Assembly (NCBI GenBank): GCA_003223245.1
Contig: QHYI01000115.1
Coordinates: 38,666-102,665, forward strand
Direction: 5' to 3'
DNA: 64,000 bases
Source of the DNA: Acidobacteriota bacterium
Lineage (GTDB): Bacteria; Acidobacteriota; Terriglobia; Acidiferrales; UBA7541
The notes beneath the pieces are model-generated. The model was not told the origin of the DNA and searched no databases. It saw only the letters and a program-made list of their open reading frames with translations. Of this stretch, positions 8,674 to 17,693 are shown piece after piece; positions within the stretch are counted from its first letter, which is position 1; each line of letters starts with the position of its first letter. Position numbers and translations under genes: made by a program.

Positions 8674-9066
8674 ATGATGAACAAGAAACCCGAAACACAG
8701 ACAGCCCCTAAATCGCCGACTACCCAAACGGAGCGCCGCGGCAATCGTCGCTGCCACATCACCCAACTGATGAGGATCCGGCCCTCGGACCCCAAGAAAC
8801 CGCAGTTTGAGGACTTGCGCGGCTCGATGAGCGTGTCTCGCTCGGGCGTCTATTTTCAAACCAGTGAACCCGGCTATGAGGTAGGATTGCGGCTTTTCGT
8901 GACCATGCCCTACTCGAACGATCCTGCCTCGTTGAATCGCGAGTATTTGGCCGAGGTCGTGCGCCGGGACGTTTTGCCCACCGGTATGTTTGGCATCGGG
9001 ATCAAGATCCTAATGGAGATGGGGGTTCAACATTCTTACAATTTCGGCGCCAGCACGCCTTTTTAG
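8674..9066 (+). CDS. Small PilZ-like domain protein
   Basis: About 130 residues. After a hydrophilic, threonine- and proline-rich start, the sequence has ERRGNRRCHITQLMRI, resembling the RxxxR part of PilZ, and then a SVSRSGVYFQT stretch at the place of the (D/N)xSxxG motif, where the first residue is not acidic or Asn. The rest is a beta-rich half barrel ending near YLAEVVRRD and GIGIKIL. It probably has a PilZ fold but may not bind c-di-GMP. ATG 8674 (or 8677) begins the conserved part; no good ribosome site is seen and a longer frame extends to 8431. It is convergent to the TPR gene with a strong terminator between them. Confidence 0.68.
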   Translation: MMNKKPETQTAPKSPTTQTERRGNRRCHITQLMRIRPSDPKKPQFEDLRGSMSVSRSGVYFQTSEPGYEVGLRLFVTMPYSNDPASLNREYLAEVVRRDVLPTGMFGIGIKILMEMGVQHSYNFGASTPF

Positions 9067-9229
9067 ATGGACCAACGAGAGCGCGGGGAGCGCCGTGTCG
9101 CGCACAGCACACGGGGAACCAACAGCAGACCGTTGACAGATCTCAGTCTACGCGCGAATTAAGGTCGAACGCAGAAGATCAAAAGAGATTCAAAGAGTTG
9201 GTTCCGATTCCTATCTTGGAAACAAGAGC

Positions 9230-9262
9230 GGGCGTCCCTGGTACTTGGGACGCCCGTCCTTG
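9230..9262. terminator. Intrinsic terminator between convergent genes
   Basis: GGGCGTCCC (9230-9238) and GGGACGCCC (9247-9255) form a perfect 9-bp stem with an 8-base loop, followed by a T-rich GTCCTTGTGTTT. It stands between the PilZ-like gene and the convergent TPR gene. A closely similar stem occurs after ahcY at 41398-41426. Confidence 0.75.
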
Positions 9263-9285
9263 TGTTTGGGGGTGGAGAGAACTCG

Positions 9286-9750
9286 TTACGATGTCTGTCC
9301 GAACAACCGCATCGTGCGATGCCGCAGCATCCCGAGTTGCCGGTTCAAGGGGTGCCTGCGAGAGAGAAAGCTCAAAACCGGGGCGCGCCGTTGCGTGAGC
9401 TTGTTGATGGCGATGGTCAGGCGCACGTCGCGTCGCGCAAATTTCAAACCTGATTCCAGAGCTTCCCTGGCATCTTCGCGTCTTCCCGCTGCCGCATAAA
9501 CTTCCGCCAGATTCAAATAGAGTTGCGCTTGATTCCGCTTCATGCGCACAGCGGAGTCGCAGAGCCGCTCGGCTTCACCCCATTTCCCTTCCGAGCGCGC
9601 CAGAACCACGCCCAGATAGGACATGTAGTAGGGGTTGTTCTTCTCGAGTTCTACGGCGCGGCGCATGTGGGCAAGGGCCTTGTCCGCATGCTTGTCGCGC
9701 AGGAAGGTTAGTCCGGTCTTGAACTCGCGAAAAGCTTCCGTATCCATCAT
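9286..9750 (-). CDS. Small TPR-repeat protein
   Basis: A 154-residue soluble protein with about three tetratricopeptide repeats: residues 5-37, 39-73 and 75-108 show the TPR spacing (for example AFREFKTGLTFLRDKHADKA and LYLNLAEVYAAAGRREDA). A basic tail follows. Two ATG codons stand in tandem (9750, 9747) and GAGGTGAG lies a few bases upstream. TPR proteins serve as interaction scaffolds; no partner can be named. No signal peptide is seen, so it is probably cytoplasmic. Confidence 0.85.
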   Translation of the reverse strand: MMDTEAFREFKTGLTFLRDKHADKALAHMRRAVELEKNNPYYMSYLGVVLARSEGKWGEAERLCDSAVRMKRNQAQLYLNLAEVYAAAGRREDAREALESGLKFARRDVRLTIAINKLTQRRAPVLSFLSRRHPLNRQLGMLRHRTMRLFGQTS

Positions 9751-10137
9751 GGTCTCACCTCATCGCCCCGGGCGATTCGGGGTTGTAGAAAATTGGATTT
9801 CCAGGAATGGGAATGATCCCCGCGCAGCGCAGAGGGCAAGCACGCCAACCACAATTCAGAAGCTTCAAAAGAAATGTTCCGCGAAGCCAGGGCACCTGCG
9901 GAACGGCCAAACACGACGGTTGCGAGAAAGGTTCCCATTTCCCAGTCATTTTGCAACGTACACGATGTCTTACGGAGAATCTACTGAACGGGAGGACAGT
10001 CTTGGTCCAGCGGCACCGCCGTTGTAAGGGAAGCGCGGGGGACAGGTAGTACTTTGTGGGACTTCGGTTCCAGGTGAAGCTTACTTTCTGGGGAGTCCTC
10101 AAATACTGTTTCTGCTCTGCAGGGTAATCCGGTTGGG
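9751..10137. other. Intergenic region, nothing recognised
   Basis: This 387-bp stretch lies upstream of the TPR gene and downstream of the DUF2252 gene, both on the minus strand. Several overlapping open frames cross it but none has a convincing start, codon pattern or family resemblance. Confidence 0.4.
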
Positions 10138-11247
10138 CTAGTTTTGATTCTTTTTCGGTTTTGGCGCGTTTTTCGAGCTGCTCCGCCAATCTTCCCAATC
10201 GGTGAGTGTGGCTTTGTACATGGCTTTGGCGGCTTTGTGCAGCCAGCGGCCGCGGCGGGAAGCCAAGTCGCGCTTCACGTGAGCGATAGCTTGCGGGCTG
10301 GCGAAGTGCATGTTCGCGGTTTCCCAACCCATGTCATAGAGCAGGCGCGCTTCGTCCCGCTCTTTGGGGAGGGAAGAAAGTTCGATGCGCGAACAATCGG
10401 GCGCTAGTCGCCGCACCAGCCAGTGACCGTGGAAGTGCACGCAGGGGTCTTTAACGCGAATGGCATTTTCGACCAACTTCGCGCCATAGACCGCATCGGA
10501 TGGAAGCCGCTTGTACCAGGCGTACGCGGAAGTGCGGATGCCCTTGGCCTCGCGGGCGATGAACGCTCCTTGCCAGGATGAAAGCGCAAGAATGCGGGGG
10601 TGGCCGAGACTACCGAGTCCGGCAATGCGGCGCTTTAGTTGATATGCGCGGCAGGGCTCGGGGAGTGATTCTTCAATCAGCTTGCGAGCTTCGCCGGGCG
10701 GCTTCGCGGTGTACGGCGGGCACTGCTGCACCTTCTCCCAGAAGCGCACGGGATCGCGCAGTTTGCTTAGGGCTAGCAGACGGAGCCACTGATGATGCTC
10801 GGCGAGAACAAAAGCCTTACCGCCTGCTGCTAGTGCATCGCGGTAGCCTTCCTCGACCGCTTCAGCGGCTTCGCGGCGTGTGAGGGACAAATGTTCCTCG
10901 GAGATAGCCAGATAAGCGCTGGTTGTTAGCCGCGCCAAGTCCAGGGTGTAAGCACAGGGCCAGGCTTCGTCGAGGTCATTCACACCCCAGATGAGACGGC
11001 CTTCTTCGTCGCGCCAGGTGCCAAAATTTTCGACGTGCAGGTCGCCGACAGCGAGAACGGAAGGCGCGTTCGCGAGTTCGGGGCAGGTGTTCGGCCAGAG
11101 CTGGAGCCAGCGGTAAAAGGTTGCGCGAAAGAAGGAGAACGCCGCTTCGGCCATTTGCTGGTGCTTCAAGGCCATGTCTTGGCGCACGATGGGAAGGCGC
11201 TTCGGCAGCCAGCGCTCGAAATCGGCGGTGGCTTGGAAGATGTTCAT
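10138..11247 (-). CDS. DUF2252 family protein
   Basis: About 369 residues. The segment VLAVGDLHVENFGTW followed by GVNDLDEAW is the family hallmark and resembles the catalytic and metal-binding loops of aminoglycoside-phosphotransferase-like kinases (HxxN and D motifs). The biochemical role of DUF2252 is not established. I chose ATG 11247 because homologous sequence begins there (FERWLPKRL) and it clears the glyA stop at 11273; an ATG at 11286 would add 13 odd residues and overlap glyA by 14 bp. Same strand as glyA, so the two may be co-transcribed. Confidence 0.85.
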   Translation of the reverse strand: MNIFQATADFERWLPKRLPIVRQDMALKHQQMAEAAFSFFRATFYRWLQLWPNTCPELANAPSVLAVGDLHVENFGTWRDEEGRLIWGVNDLDEAWPCAYTLDLARLTTSAYLAISEEHLSLTRREAAEAVEEGYRDALAAGGKAFVLAEHHQWLRLLALSKLRDPVRFWEKVQQCPPYTAKPPGEARKLIEESLPEPCRAYQLKRRIAGLGSLGHPRILALSSWQGAFIAREAKGIRTSAYAWYKRLPSDAVYGAKLVENAIRVKDPCVHFHGHWLVRRLAPDCSRIELSSLPKERDEARLLYDMGWETANMHFASPQAIAHVKRDLASRRGRWLHKAAKAMYKATLTDWEDWRSSSKNAPKPKKNQN

Positions 11248-11272
11248 GCAGGCAGAGGTGCGCTCGCCAGGG

Positions 11273-12586
11273 CTAGGCGCGGGCATGCTCCGTATGCGCT
11301 TTGGCGGCGTGCATGCGGGCTTCGTAAACTGGGAACTTTGTGGCTAGGTCAGCGACTTGTTTGCGGACGCGCTGCTCGACTTCGGTGTTCCCGATGTTCG
11401 TAAGGACATCGGCAATCCAGCCGCCAATCTGCTCCATTTCGGGCTCGTGCATGCCGCGCGTGGTGATGGACGGGCTACCCAGGCGGATACCACCGGCCTT
11501 CATTGGCGGTAGCGGATCGAAGGGAATAGCATTTTTGTTTACGGTGATGCCGGCGCGGTCGAGAGCTTTCTCCGCGTCGGAGCCGGTGATTCCGCGTGGG
11601 TGCACTTCGATCAGAAACAGGTGATTGTCTGTGCCGCCGCTGACGATGCGGAATCCGCGCTTAGCTACGGTCGCCGCCATCGCTTTCGTGTTGGCCACCA
11701 CTTGCTTTTGGTATTCCTGGAACGACGGCTCCATCGCTTCTTTCAGACACACGGCTTTGGCTGCGATGGTGTGGACGAGCGGCCCACCCTGCGTTCCGGG
11801 GAAGGTCAGCTTGTCCAATTCCTTGGCGAAAGGGGCTTTGCAGAGAACCATGCCGCCGCGCGGTCCGCGGAGCGTCTTGTGGGTGGTGGTGGAAACGATG
11901 TCCGCGTGGGGAATCGGGCTGGGATGCACGCCTGCGGCGACCAACCCCGCGATGTGCGCCATGTCCACAAAGAAAATCGCGCCGACCGCTTTCGCGGCTT
12001 TGGCGATGCGCTCGAAATCGATGATGCGCGGGTACGCGCTTGCTCCTGCCACAATCATTTTCGGTTTGTGCTCGCGTGCCAGGCGCTCGATTTCGACGTA
12101 ATCGATGCGCTCGTCTTCTTTGCGCACGCCGTAGGCCACGAACTTGTACATGCGGCCGGAAAAATTCAGGGGATGCCCGTGGGTCAGGTGGCCGCCGTGG
12201 GAGAGATTCATGCCCAAAACCGTATCGCCTGGTTGCAGCAGGGACATGTAGACGGCGACGTTTGCGGAAGTTCCCGAGTGCGCCTGCACGTTGGCGTGCT
12301 CGGCTCGGAAAAGTTCTTTCGCGCGGTCAATGGCTAATTGTTCGACTTTGTCCGCGAATTCGCAGCCCCCGTAATAGCGCCGGCCCGGGTAGCCTTCCGC
12401 GTATTTGTTGGTGAAAATCGAACCCATGGCTTCGAGCACTGCTTCGGAGACAAGATTTTCTGAGGGAATCAGCTCGAGCCCGGTGGCCTGACGGCGCGCC
12501 TCTTCCCGCAGCAGATCGGCGATTTGCGGATCAACGGAATCGAGCGGGCGATTCATGCGCTCTTCAGCGGAGGTGGTTGGCGGCAT
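11273..12586 (-). CDS. glyA: Serine hydroxymethyltransferase
   Basis: A 437-residue PLP enzyme that interconverts serine and glycine with tetrahydrofolate, feeding one-carbon units to purine, thymidylate and methionine synthesis. Visible landmarks are ELIPSEN (39-45), [15 protein letters not shown] (60-74), the PLP lysine K237 in [14 protein letters not shown], and a C-terminal [14 protein letters not shown] 12586 was chosen because GAGGAA lies six bases upstream; an in-frame upstream extension to 12634 has no ribosome site. It is followed by the DUF2252 gene on the same strand. Confidence 0.97.
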   Translation of the reverse strand: MPPTTSAEERMNRPLDSVDPQIADLLREEARRQATGLELIPSENLVSEAVLEAMGSIFTNKYAEGYPGRRYYGGCEFADKVEQLAIDRAKELFRAEHANVQAHSGTSANVAVYMSLLQPGDTVLGMNLSHGGHLTHGHPLNFSGRMYKFVAYGVRKEDERIDYVEIERLAREHKPKMIVAGASAYPRIIDFERIAKAAKAVGAIFFVDMAHIAGLVAAGVHPSPIPHADIVSTTTHKTLRGPRGGMVLCKAPFAKELDKLTFPGTQGGPLVHTIAAKAVCLKEAMEPSFQEYQKQVVANTKAMAATVAKRGFRIVSGGTDNHLFLIEVHPRGITGSDAEKALDRAGITVNKNAIPFDPLPPMKAGGIRLGSPSITTRGMHEPEMEQIGGWIADVLTNIGNTEVEQRVRKQVADLATKFPVYEARMHAAKAHTEHARA

Positions 12587-12663
12587 GGCAATTCCTCGTT
12601 TCTCAGTGAGCGTGTGGTGTGAACTGAAGAGCAATTTTATCGGATGGAGTTGCGGAAAGCCAA

Positions 12664-12990
12664 TGCATACAAGGGCTGCGCGATCGTGGACTCCTCGAAG
12701 CAGCTATCTATCGCCCGCAAAACGGATACTATGAGGATTTGATTCACGAAGCTGCGGCGCTGATGGAATCCCTCGCCAACAATCATGCCTTCCTGGAGGG
12801 CTATAAGCGCATCAGCTTCGTTCTGACCGATGCGTTTCTGCCCGCCAACGGGAGCTTTCTGGCCGTGGAGGCACTGAGCGCGCACCGGTTCATCACGGAG
12901 GCAATCAGCAAGAGAGAGTTTCGATTTCGCCAGATCCGGGAATGGCTTGCCGAACGCGCACGACCTCTCTCCGACCAGGGCAGTTTGTGA
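12664..12990 (+). pseudogene. doc: Truncated Doc/Fic-type toxin remnant
   Basis: The frame reads [20 protein letters not shown] at about 12673-12732 and continues to a stop at 12990, matching the middle and end of Doc (death-on-curing) toxins. The first ~30 residues normally present before this point are missing: the sequence runs straight into the glyA upstream region and there is no start codon with a ribosome site (the first candidate, TTG 12739, lies inside the conserved domain). The Fic/Doc motif HxFx(D/E)GNKR is HAFLEGYKR here, with Tyr in place of Asn. Doc phosphorylates EF-Tu. No antitoxin (Phd) gene is adjacent. I read it as a dead toxin fragment. Confidence 0.72.
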
Positions 12991-13013
12991 ATTTTCGCTG
13001 CTGATAGAGCCGA

Positions 13014-13502
13014 TTAACCGGCACCTTGTGCTTTGGTTCGTTCTCCTTGTTCTATGGCGGCGATTTTGTCGAGGCGGCGCTGGTGGCGGCCACCGAGGTA
13101 GGCGGTGGCCAAGAAAACTTGAACCATTTCAATGGCGGCTTCGCCGGTGACAATTCGGCCGCCCAAGGCGAGCACATTGGCGTCGTTGTGCTCGCGCGCG
13201 AGGCGCGCAGTGTTCACGTCATGCGCAACGGCGGCACGGATGCCCGGAATTTTGTTCGCGGCAATAGAAATTCCAATTCCGGTGCCACAAACGGCGATTC
13301 CCAAGTCCGCTTGTTTTGAAACTACGTGTTCGCCTACGGCTTTGCCGTAGTCGGGATAGTCCACAGATCCTTCGGAAGAAGTTCCGAGGTCGCTCACGGC
13401 GTAGGCTGCGCCCTCTAGGTACTTGCGAATAGCTTCTTTGACGGAAAATCCGGCGTGGTCGGAACCGATGGCGATGCGCGGCTTAGAAGGTGCCTCGGTC
13501 AT
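13014..13502 (-). CDS. rpiB: Ribose 5-phosphate isomerase B
   Basis: A 162-residue RpiB/LacAB-family isomerase converting ribose 5-phosphate and ribulose 5-phosphate in the pentose phosphate pathway. Signatures are IAIGSDHAGF near the N-terminus, the catalytic cysteine in AVCGTGIGISIAANK, and AREHNDANVLALGGR. ATG 13502 is preceded by AGGGGAG; longer frames to 13691 are not protein-like. The tail (QRRLDKIAAIEQ and beyond) is slightly longer than usual. It converges on the Doc remnant. Confidence 0.95.
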   Translation of the reverse strand: MTEAPSKPRIAIGSDHAGFSVKEAIRKYLEGAAYAVSDLGTSSEGSVDYPDYGKAVGEHVVSKQADLGIAVCGTGIGISIAANKIPGIRAAVAHDVNTARLAREHNDANVLALGGRIVTGEAAIEMVQVFLATAYLGGRHQRRLDKIAAIEQGERTKAQGAG

Positions 13503-13777
13503 GCGCTCCCCTGAAGTAAAGCTGGCGCGATTGTATATGATGAGGCCCTGGTTGCACAGTCCTGGTCGCTTGATTCGTTGGAAATGCCTGAGGAGCAGCC
13601 ATGCGCCAGAGCCTGTGGCTGGCGAGGGGGCCTGGCAGTCCGCAACTTCATTTCCGTTCCTTGCCGCAGCGCAAGAGAAACCGATTGCCATTCGCGATGT
13701 TCTTTCCTTATTGCTGCAGAATGCGGGTGGTATAGTTGCCGCTGCCCGCCCTGTTACGGCGAAGGAGTTGAGAATTC

Positions 13778-14665
13778 ATGCGCCCATCGAATCCGTTTGA
13801 GCCGATTCTGCGAAATAGCGGAATGACCGCCTGCCGCCTGCTTTGCCTGGGCTGTCTTGCGCTGTCGAGTTCTTTCGTGGCGAACCGCGCGGTCTTTGCG
13901 CAGGAAAAGAATCCTTACGCCGGCGACGCGAAAATCGCCAAGCTCGGCGAATACCAATTTCGCTTGAACTGCGCGTTTTGCCACGGGCTGGGGGCGCGCG
14001 GAGGCGGGCGCGGGCCGGATTTAACGCGAGCGCAAAAGCGCCACGGCAACTCCGACGCGGAGATGTTTCACAACATTCATGACGGCATTCCAGGCACCGC
14101 GATGCCCGCGGCCACCAATGGCGGTATCGGCGTGGGCATGAGCGACGAAGAAATCTGGCAAGTGATTACTTATCTTCGCAGCGTGCAGGTAAAAGCTCCC
14201 GCGCAGCCGGTAGGAAACGCCGAGCACGGCAAGGAACTTTTCAGCGGCGCGGCAGGCTGCTCCAGCTGCCACATGTTGCAAGGGAAAGGGGGCCGCCTTG
14301 GGCCGGATCTCAGTGCCGTGGGCGCTTCGCGCTCGATGGAATATCTCCTCGAATCCGTGCGCAATCCCAGCCAGCGGCTGGCGCAAGGCATCTTCGAATC
14401 AATGAAGGAGTTTCCACAGGAATACGAATCGGTTTCGGTGGTGACCGCCGACGGAACGAAGCTCAGCGGCGTGGTTCTCAACGAAGATCAGTTTACTTTG
14501 CAAATGCTGGACACCCGCGAGCAGTTGCACTTGTTTGAGAAGGACAAGTTGCGCTCGTTCGAGACGCGGCGCGAATCGCTGATGCCTGCTTACGACCAAA
14601 AAACGCTGAGCGACAAGGATCTGCAGGACCTGATCGCTTACCTGCAAAGCGTAGGCGCCCAATGA
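13778..14665 (+). CDS. Secreted di-heme cytochrome c
   Basis: A 295-residue periplasmic protein with an N-terminal signal sequence (hydrophobic core about 17-40, cleavage near FAQ|EK). Two CxxCH heme sites are present: C65-C68-H69 with M109 as likely sixth ligand, and C161-C164-H165 in a second domain that carries an insertion of beta structure before SLMPAY. Its last four bases overlap the start of the PQQ dehydrogenase, so it is almost surely that enzyme's electron acceptor, passing electrons to the respiratory chain. AAGGAG lies ten bases before the ATG. Confidence 0.9.
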   Translation: MRPSNPFEPILRNSGMTACRLLCLGCLALSSSFVANRAVFAQEKNPYAGDAKIAKLGEYQFRLNCAFCHGLGARGGGRGPDLTRAQKRHGNSDAEMFHNIHDGIPGTAMPAATNGGIGVGMSDEEIWQVITYLRSVQVKAPAQPVGNAEHGKELFSGAAGCSSCHMLQGKGGRLGPDLSAVGASRSMEYLLESVRNPSQRLAQGIFESMKEFPQEYESVSVVTADGTKLSGVVLNEDQFTLQMLDTREQLHLFEKDKLRSFETRRESLMPAYDQKTLSDKDLQDLIAYLQSVGAQ

Positions 14666-16332
14666 AATATGAATGGACGGAGATGGCAGGCTCGCTGCGG
14701 CGGCCGGCCACGCGCGGCCTCGGAATGACAATCGCTCTAAGTGCGATACCCCTTTTGTTGACTGGGGCGGTTAACGGGGGGCTCGCTTCGGTTGCCTGTG
14801 CGCAAGTGACGCCGCAACGGCTGCTGGAATCCGCGAAAGAGCCGCAAAACTGGCTGATGTATTCCGGAGATTATGCGGGGCGGCGCTACAGCGCGCTCGA
14901 TCAGATCAGCACGGCGAATGCGGCTTCGCTCGTGCCGAAGTGGGCGTACCAAACGATGGCGGGAGGAAAATTTGAAACCACACCGCTGGTCGTTGACGGC
15001 GTGCTTTATGGGACCGGCGCCGACGATCGCGCTTTCGCACTCGACGCGCGCTCTGGACGCCCCATTTGGCAATACCAGCGCGCCCTGCCGCCGGATATTC
15101 GTCCTTGCTGCGGCCGCGTGAATCGCGGACTCGCCATTCTTGGGGACAAAGTGTTTCTTGGCACGCTCGACGCACACCTCATCGCACTCGACACAAAAAC
15201 CGGAAACATCGTTTGGGATGTCAACGCGGCCGGCGGATCCGACTATAACAAGGGCTACAGCATCACGCTCGCGCCGCTGGTGATCAAAAATCTCGTGCTC
15301 ATCGGCGTTTCCGGCGGCGAATATGGCATTCGCGGTTTCATCGACGCTTACGACGCCGCGACCGGCGCGCGCCAGTGGCGCTTCTACACGGTTCCCGGTC
15401 CAGGCGAACCCGGCCATGAAACCTGGGAAGGCGACTCCTGGAAAATTGGCGGCGCGCCTGCTTGGATTACCGGCACGTACGATCCAGCGACGAATACGAC
15501 GTTCTGGACCACAGGCAATCCTTCACCTTCGAATCGCGGCGAAGGCCGCGCTGGAGACAATCTCTACAGCAATTCTTTGCTGGCGCTCGATCCGGCCACC
15601 GGAAAATTGAAATGGTATTTTCAATTTACGAAGCATGACGAACACGACTACGATGCGACGCAAGTTCCCGTTCTGGTTGAGGACGGCGACCGCCATCTCA
15701 TCTTGCAAGCCAATCGCAACGGTTTCTTTTACGTCCTTGACCGCAGCAACGGAAAGCTTCTTTCCGCCACTCCCTACGGCAAAGTCACTTGGAGCAACGC
15801 GAAAGACGCGAGCGGCGTGCCTATTGAACGCAAAGAGGCTTCGCCCACTCTGACTGGAGTGCCGGTTTGCCCCGGTGCGCTCGGCGCCACGAACTGGTTC
15901 TCGCCGACCTACGACGCGCAAACGAAACTTTTCTACGTCACGGCGCGCGAACAGTGCGACATTTTCAGCACTGCACCCCAGCCTTACGATCCGGGCCACG
16001 CGTTTTACGGCAGCGCGTATTTCCCGAACGACAATGCGCAGCCGTTTTGGGGAGCCGTTCGCGCTGTCGATCCCGCGACCGGCCAGATCAAATGGGAGCT
16101 CAAGCATCTCTCGCCGTCGTGGTCGGGTGTGCTTTCTACCGCAGGGGGGCTTGTCTTCACCGGCGATGCCGAAGGGAATTTCATGGCGCTCGATGCGGCT
16201 TTTGGAAAAATTCTCTGGCACTTTCAGTGTGGCGCAGCAATCTACGCCGGGCCCATGACGTACGCCATCGACGGCAAGCAATACGTCGCCATCGCCGCGG
16301 GTAGCACGCTTTTCGCGTTTGGTCTCCCCTGA
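14662..16332 (+). CDS. PQQ-dependent alcohol dehydrogenase, lanthanide-type active site
   Basis: A 556-residue periplasmic quinoprotein with a signal sequence (about 18-48) and an eight-bladed propeller. Vicinal cysteines C149-C150 (RPCCGRVNRG) match the PQQ-contacting disulfide of methanol and ethanol dehydrogenases. Metal and catalytic positions appear as E220 (GGEYGIRG), N286 (TGNPSPSN) and D329 in HDEHDYD. D331, two residues after the catalytic Asp, is the position that is Asp in lanthanide-dependent XoxF/PedH enzymes and Ala in calcium MxaF; I therefore infer lanthanide use. There is no fused cytochrome domain. ATGA overlap with the cytochrome c gene shows coupling. The substrate is an unspecified alcohol. 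The gene is convergent to the next one with five bases between. Confidence 0.92.
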   Translation: MKYEWTEMAGSLRRPATRGLGMTIALSAIPLLLTGAVNGGLASVACAQVTPQRLLESAKEPQNWLMYSGDYAGRRYSALDQISTANAASLVPKWAYQTMAGGKFETTPLVVDGVLYGTGADDRAFALDARSGRPIWQYQRALPPDIRPCCGRVNRGLAILGDKVFLGTLDAHLIALDTKTGNIVWDVNAAGGSDYNKGYSITLAPLVIKNLVLIGVSGGEYGIRGFIDAYDAATGARQWRFYTVPGPGEPGHETWEGDSWKIGGAPAWITGTYDPATNTTFWTTGNPSPSNRGEGRAGDNLYSNSLLALDPATGKLKWYFQFTKHDEHDYDATQVPVLVEDGDRHLILQANRNGFFYVLDRSNGKLLSATPYGKVTWSNAKDASGVPIERKEASPTLTGVPVCPGALGATNWFSPTYDAQTKLFYVTAREQCDIFSTAPQPYDPGHAFYGSAYFPNDNAQPFWGAVRAVDPATGQIKWELKHLSPSWSGVLSTAGGLVFTGDAEGNFMALDAAFGKILWHFQCGAAIYAGPMTYAIDGKQYVAIAAGSTLFAFGLP

Positions 16333-16337
16333 TTGTT

Positions 16338-17663
16338 CTACACCGACTTGGCGGAATCAACTTGCGTTTTATCTGCCGCTTGCGGCACTGGCGTTTGCAA
16401 GAAAAGGCTTCCAACTGCAATCGCCAGGAGCAGCAACACGACCGGATCGATGGGATGCCGGTACCGCAGGTTGGAATGCGTGATGTAATAGAGCCAGGGA
16501 AACACCACAGGATAGGCCGCGATCGGAAAAGCATACAGGTTGCCCTTCCAGACAAGCGTTGCGATTCCCAGCAGCCCGCCGAGCGCCGACGCGGTACTAC
16601 ATACGAGCACCACGCGGACCAACGGGGAATCGGCTGACAAGAATCCTCGCCATGGGTTCACCAGCCCGGTCCAAAAAGCAACAAATCGTTCCGCGATTAG
16701 GCTCACTTCAATCCTCGGATACATGCGCATGAAAGCCAGCGCCTTGCGCTTCTCCTCTTCCATGAACGACACTTCGCCCATGTGGAAATAGCGGACCAGT
16801 TCGCGCTCTTTTGAGATTTTCGGCGGCCATGAAGCATGCGGCGCATAGTTCTCGTTGTTGCCGATGTAAAGTTCGAGCGGAAGATTCGAGCGCAGTGGAA
16901 CGAATCGGTGAAACACGGCGTAGTTGCGTACCGTCCACGGCACGCAGCACAGAATCGCAATGCCCGCCGAAGCCAGCGCAGGTTTCATTGGGCGAAATTT
17001 TATTTCGCGCTCCTCTTGATCGGCTCGGTACGCTCGGTACGCTGCCCATCCCAGCAAAAACGGCAGCAGCGAACCCAGCGACGGGTTGGTCATCAGCGTG
17101 AAGCCCCACAGCAGTCCGTACCGAGACCAGTCGCGCCAGCGCTTCGATTCCGCAAGTTCCAGGGTCGCCCACAAGAGCGTTGCGCTGAGCAGCGCTGCGA
17201 GCGATGTGTCCCATACCCATTCGAAAGGAAACATAACTGCATTGGGAAACAGAGCCCACAGCCACGCGGCCCCGCTTGCGACACGGGTCCCCGCAACGCG
17301 CTTGCCCGCATAAAAAACCGCAACGCAAACGCCGGAGGAAAACAACGCATTGAGAAAAACTACTGCGAAAAACGATGCGCGCGTGAAAACTCCGAACACG
17401 CGGAAGATGCCTGCCACCAACAGCGGATACACCGGCGTCAGCCATGCTGAGGGTCCGGTGTCTTTCCCAAACGGCGAACTGAAACCCTTTCCCGTTGCCA
17501 ACGACTTCGCGATGCTTCCGGTCTCCTGGCTGAACATCGCCGGCGCGAGCAGATCGTGCGGAAATTTGCGCTCCTCGTGCCACACGAAAGCCAGACGCGC
17601 TGCCAGCGCTACCACAAAAATCAGCCAGACCGACCTCGCCGCTGTCAGAAGAATCTTCTTCAT
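16338..17663 (-). CDS. Polytopic membrane glycosyltransferase (GT-C/ArnT-like)
   Basis: About 441 residues with some ten hydrophobic segments. The first periplasmic loop carries FSQETGSIAKSLATGKGFSS, the pattern seen in GT39/ArnT-like transferases that use a polyprenyl-phosphate sugar donor in the inner membrane. A basic cytoplasmic loop and a periplasmic stretch at about 275-330 follow. ATG 17663 (MKKILLTAARS) was taken as start; a TTG 15 bases upstream adds five residues. No strong ribosome site is seen. It lies 30 bp beyond the end of the AraC gene on the same strand. Acceptor and donor are unknown. Confidence 0.78.
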   Translation of the reverse strand: MKKILLTAARSVWLIFVVALAARLAFVWHEERKFPHDLLAPAMFSQETGSIAKSLATGKGFSSPFGKDTGPSAWLTPVYPLLVAGIFRVFGVFTRASFFAVVFLNALFSSGVCVAVFYAGKRVAGTRVASGAAWLWALFPNAVMFPFEWVWDTSLAALLSATLLWATLELAESKRWRDWSRYGLLWGFTLMTNPSLGSLLPFLLGWAAYRAYRADQEEREIKFRPMKPALASAGIAILCCVPWTVRNYAVFHRFVPLRSNLPLELYIGNNENYAPHASWPPKISKERELVRYFHMGEVSFMEEEKRKALAFMRMYPRIEVSLIAERFVAFWTGLVNPWRGFLSADSPLVRVVLVCSTASALGGLLGIATLVWKGNLYAFPIAAYPVVFPWLYYITHSNLRYRHPIDPVVLLLLAIAVGSLFLQTPVPQAADKTQVDSAKSV

Positions 17664-17693
17664 TTCGCATTTGTGCAAACAGAAAGAAGGGAA

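Noticed and set aside
9755..10327. A 190-codon minus-strand frame overlapping the DUF2252 gene
   Set aside because: Begins inside a certain gene in another frame and is Gln/Arg/Pro-rich throughout.
12637..12738. An ATG at 12643 as a start for the Doc remnant
   Set aside because: It is in a different frame from the Doc-like sequence and stops at 12741.
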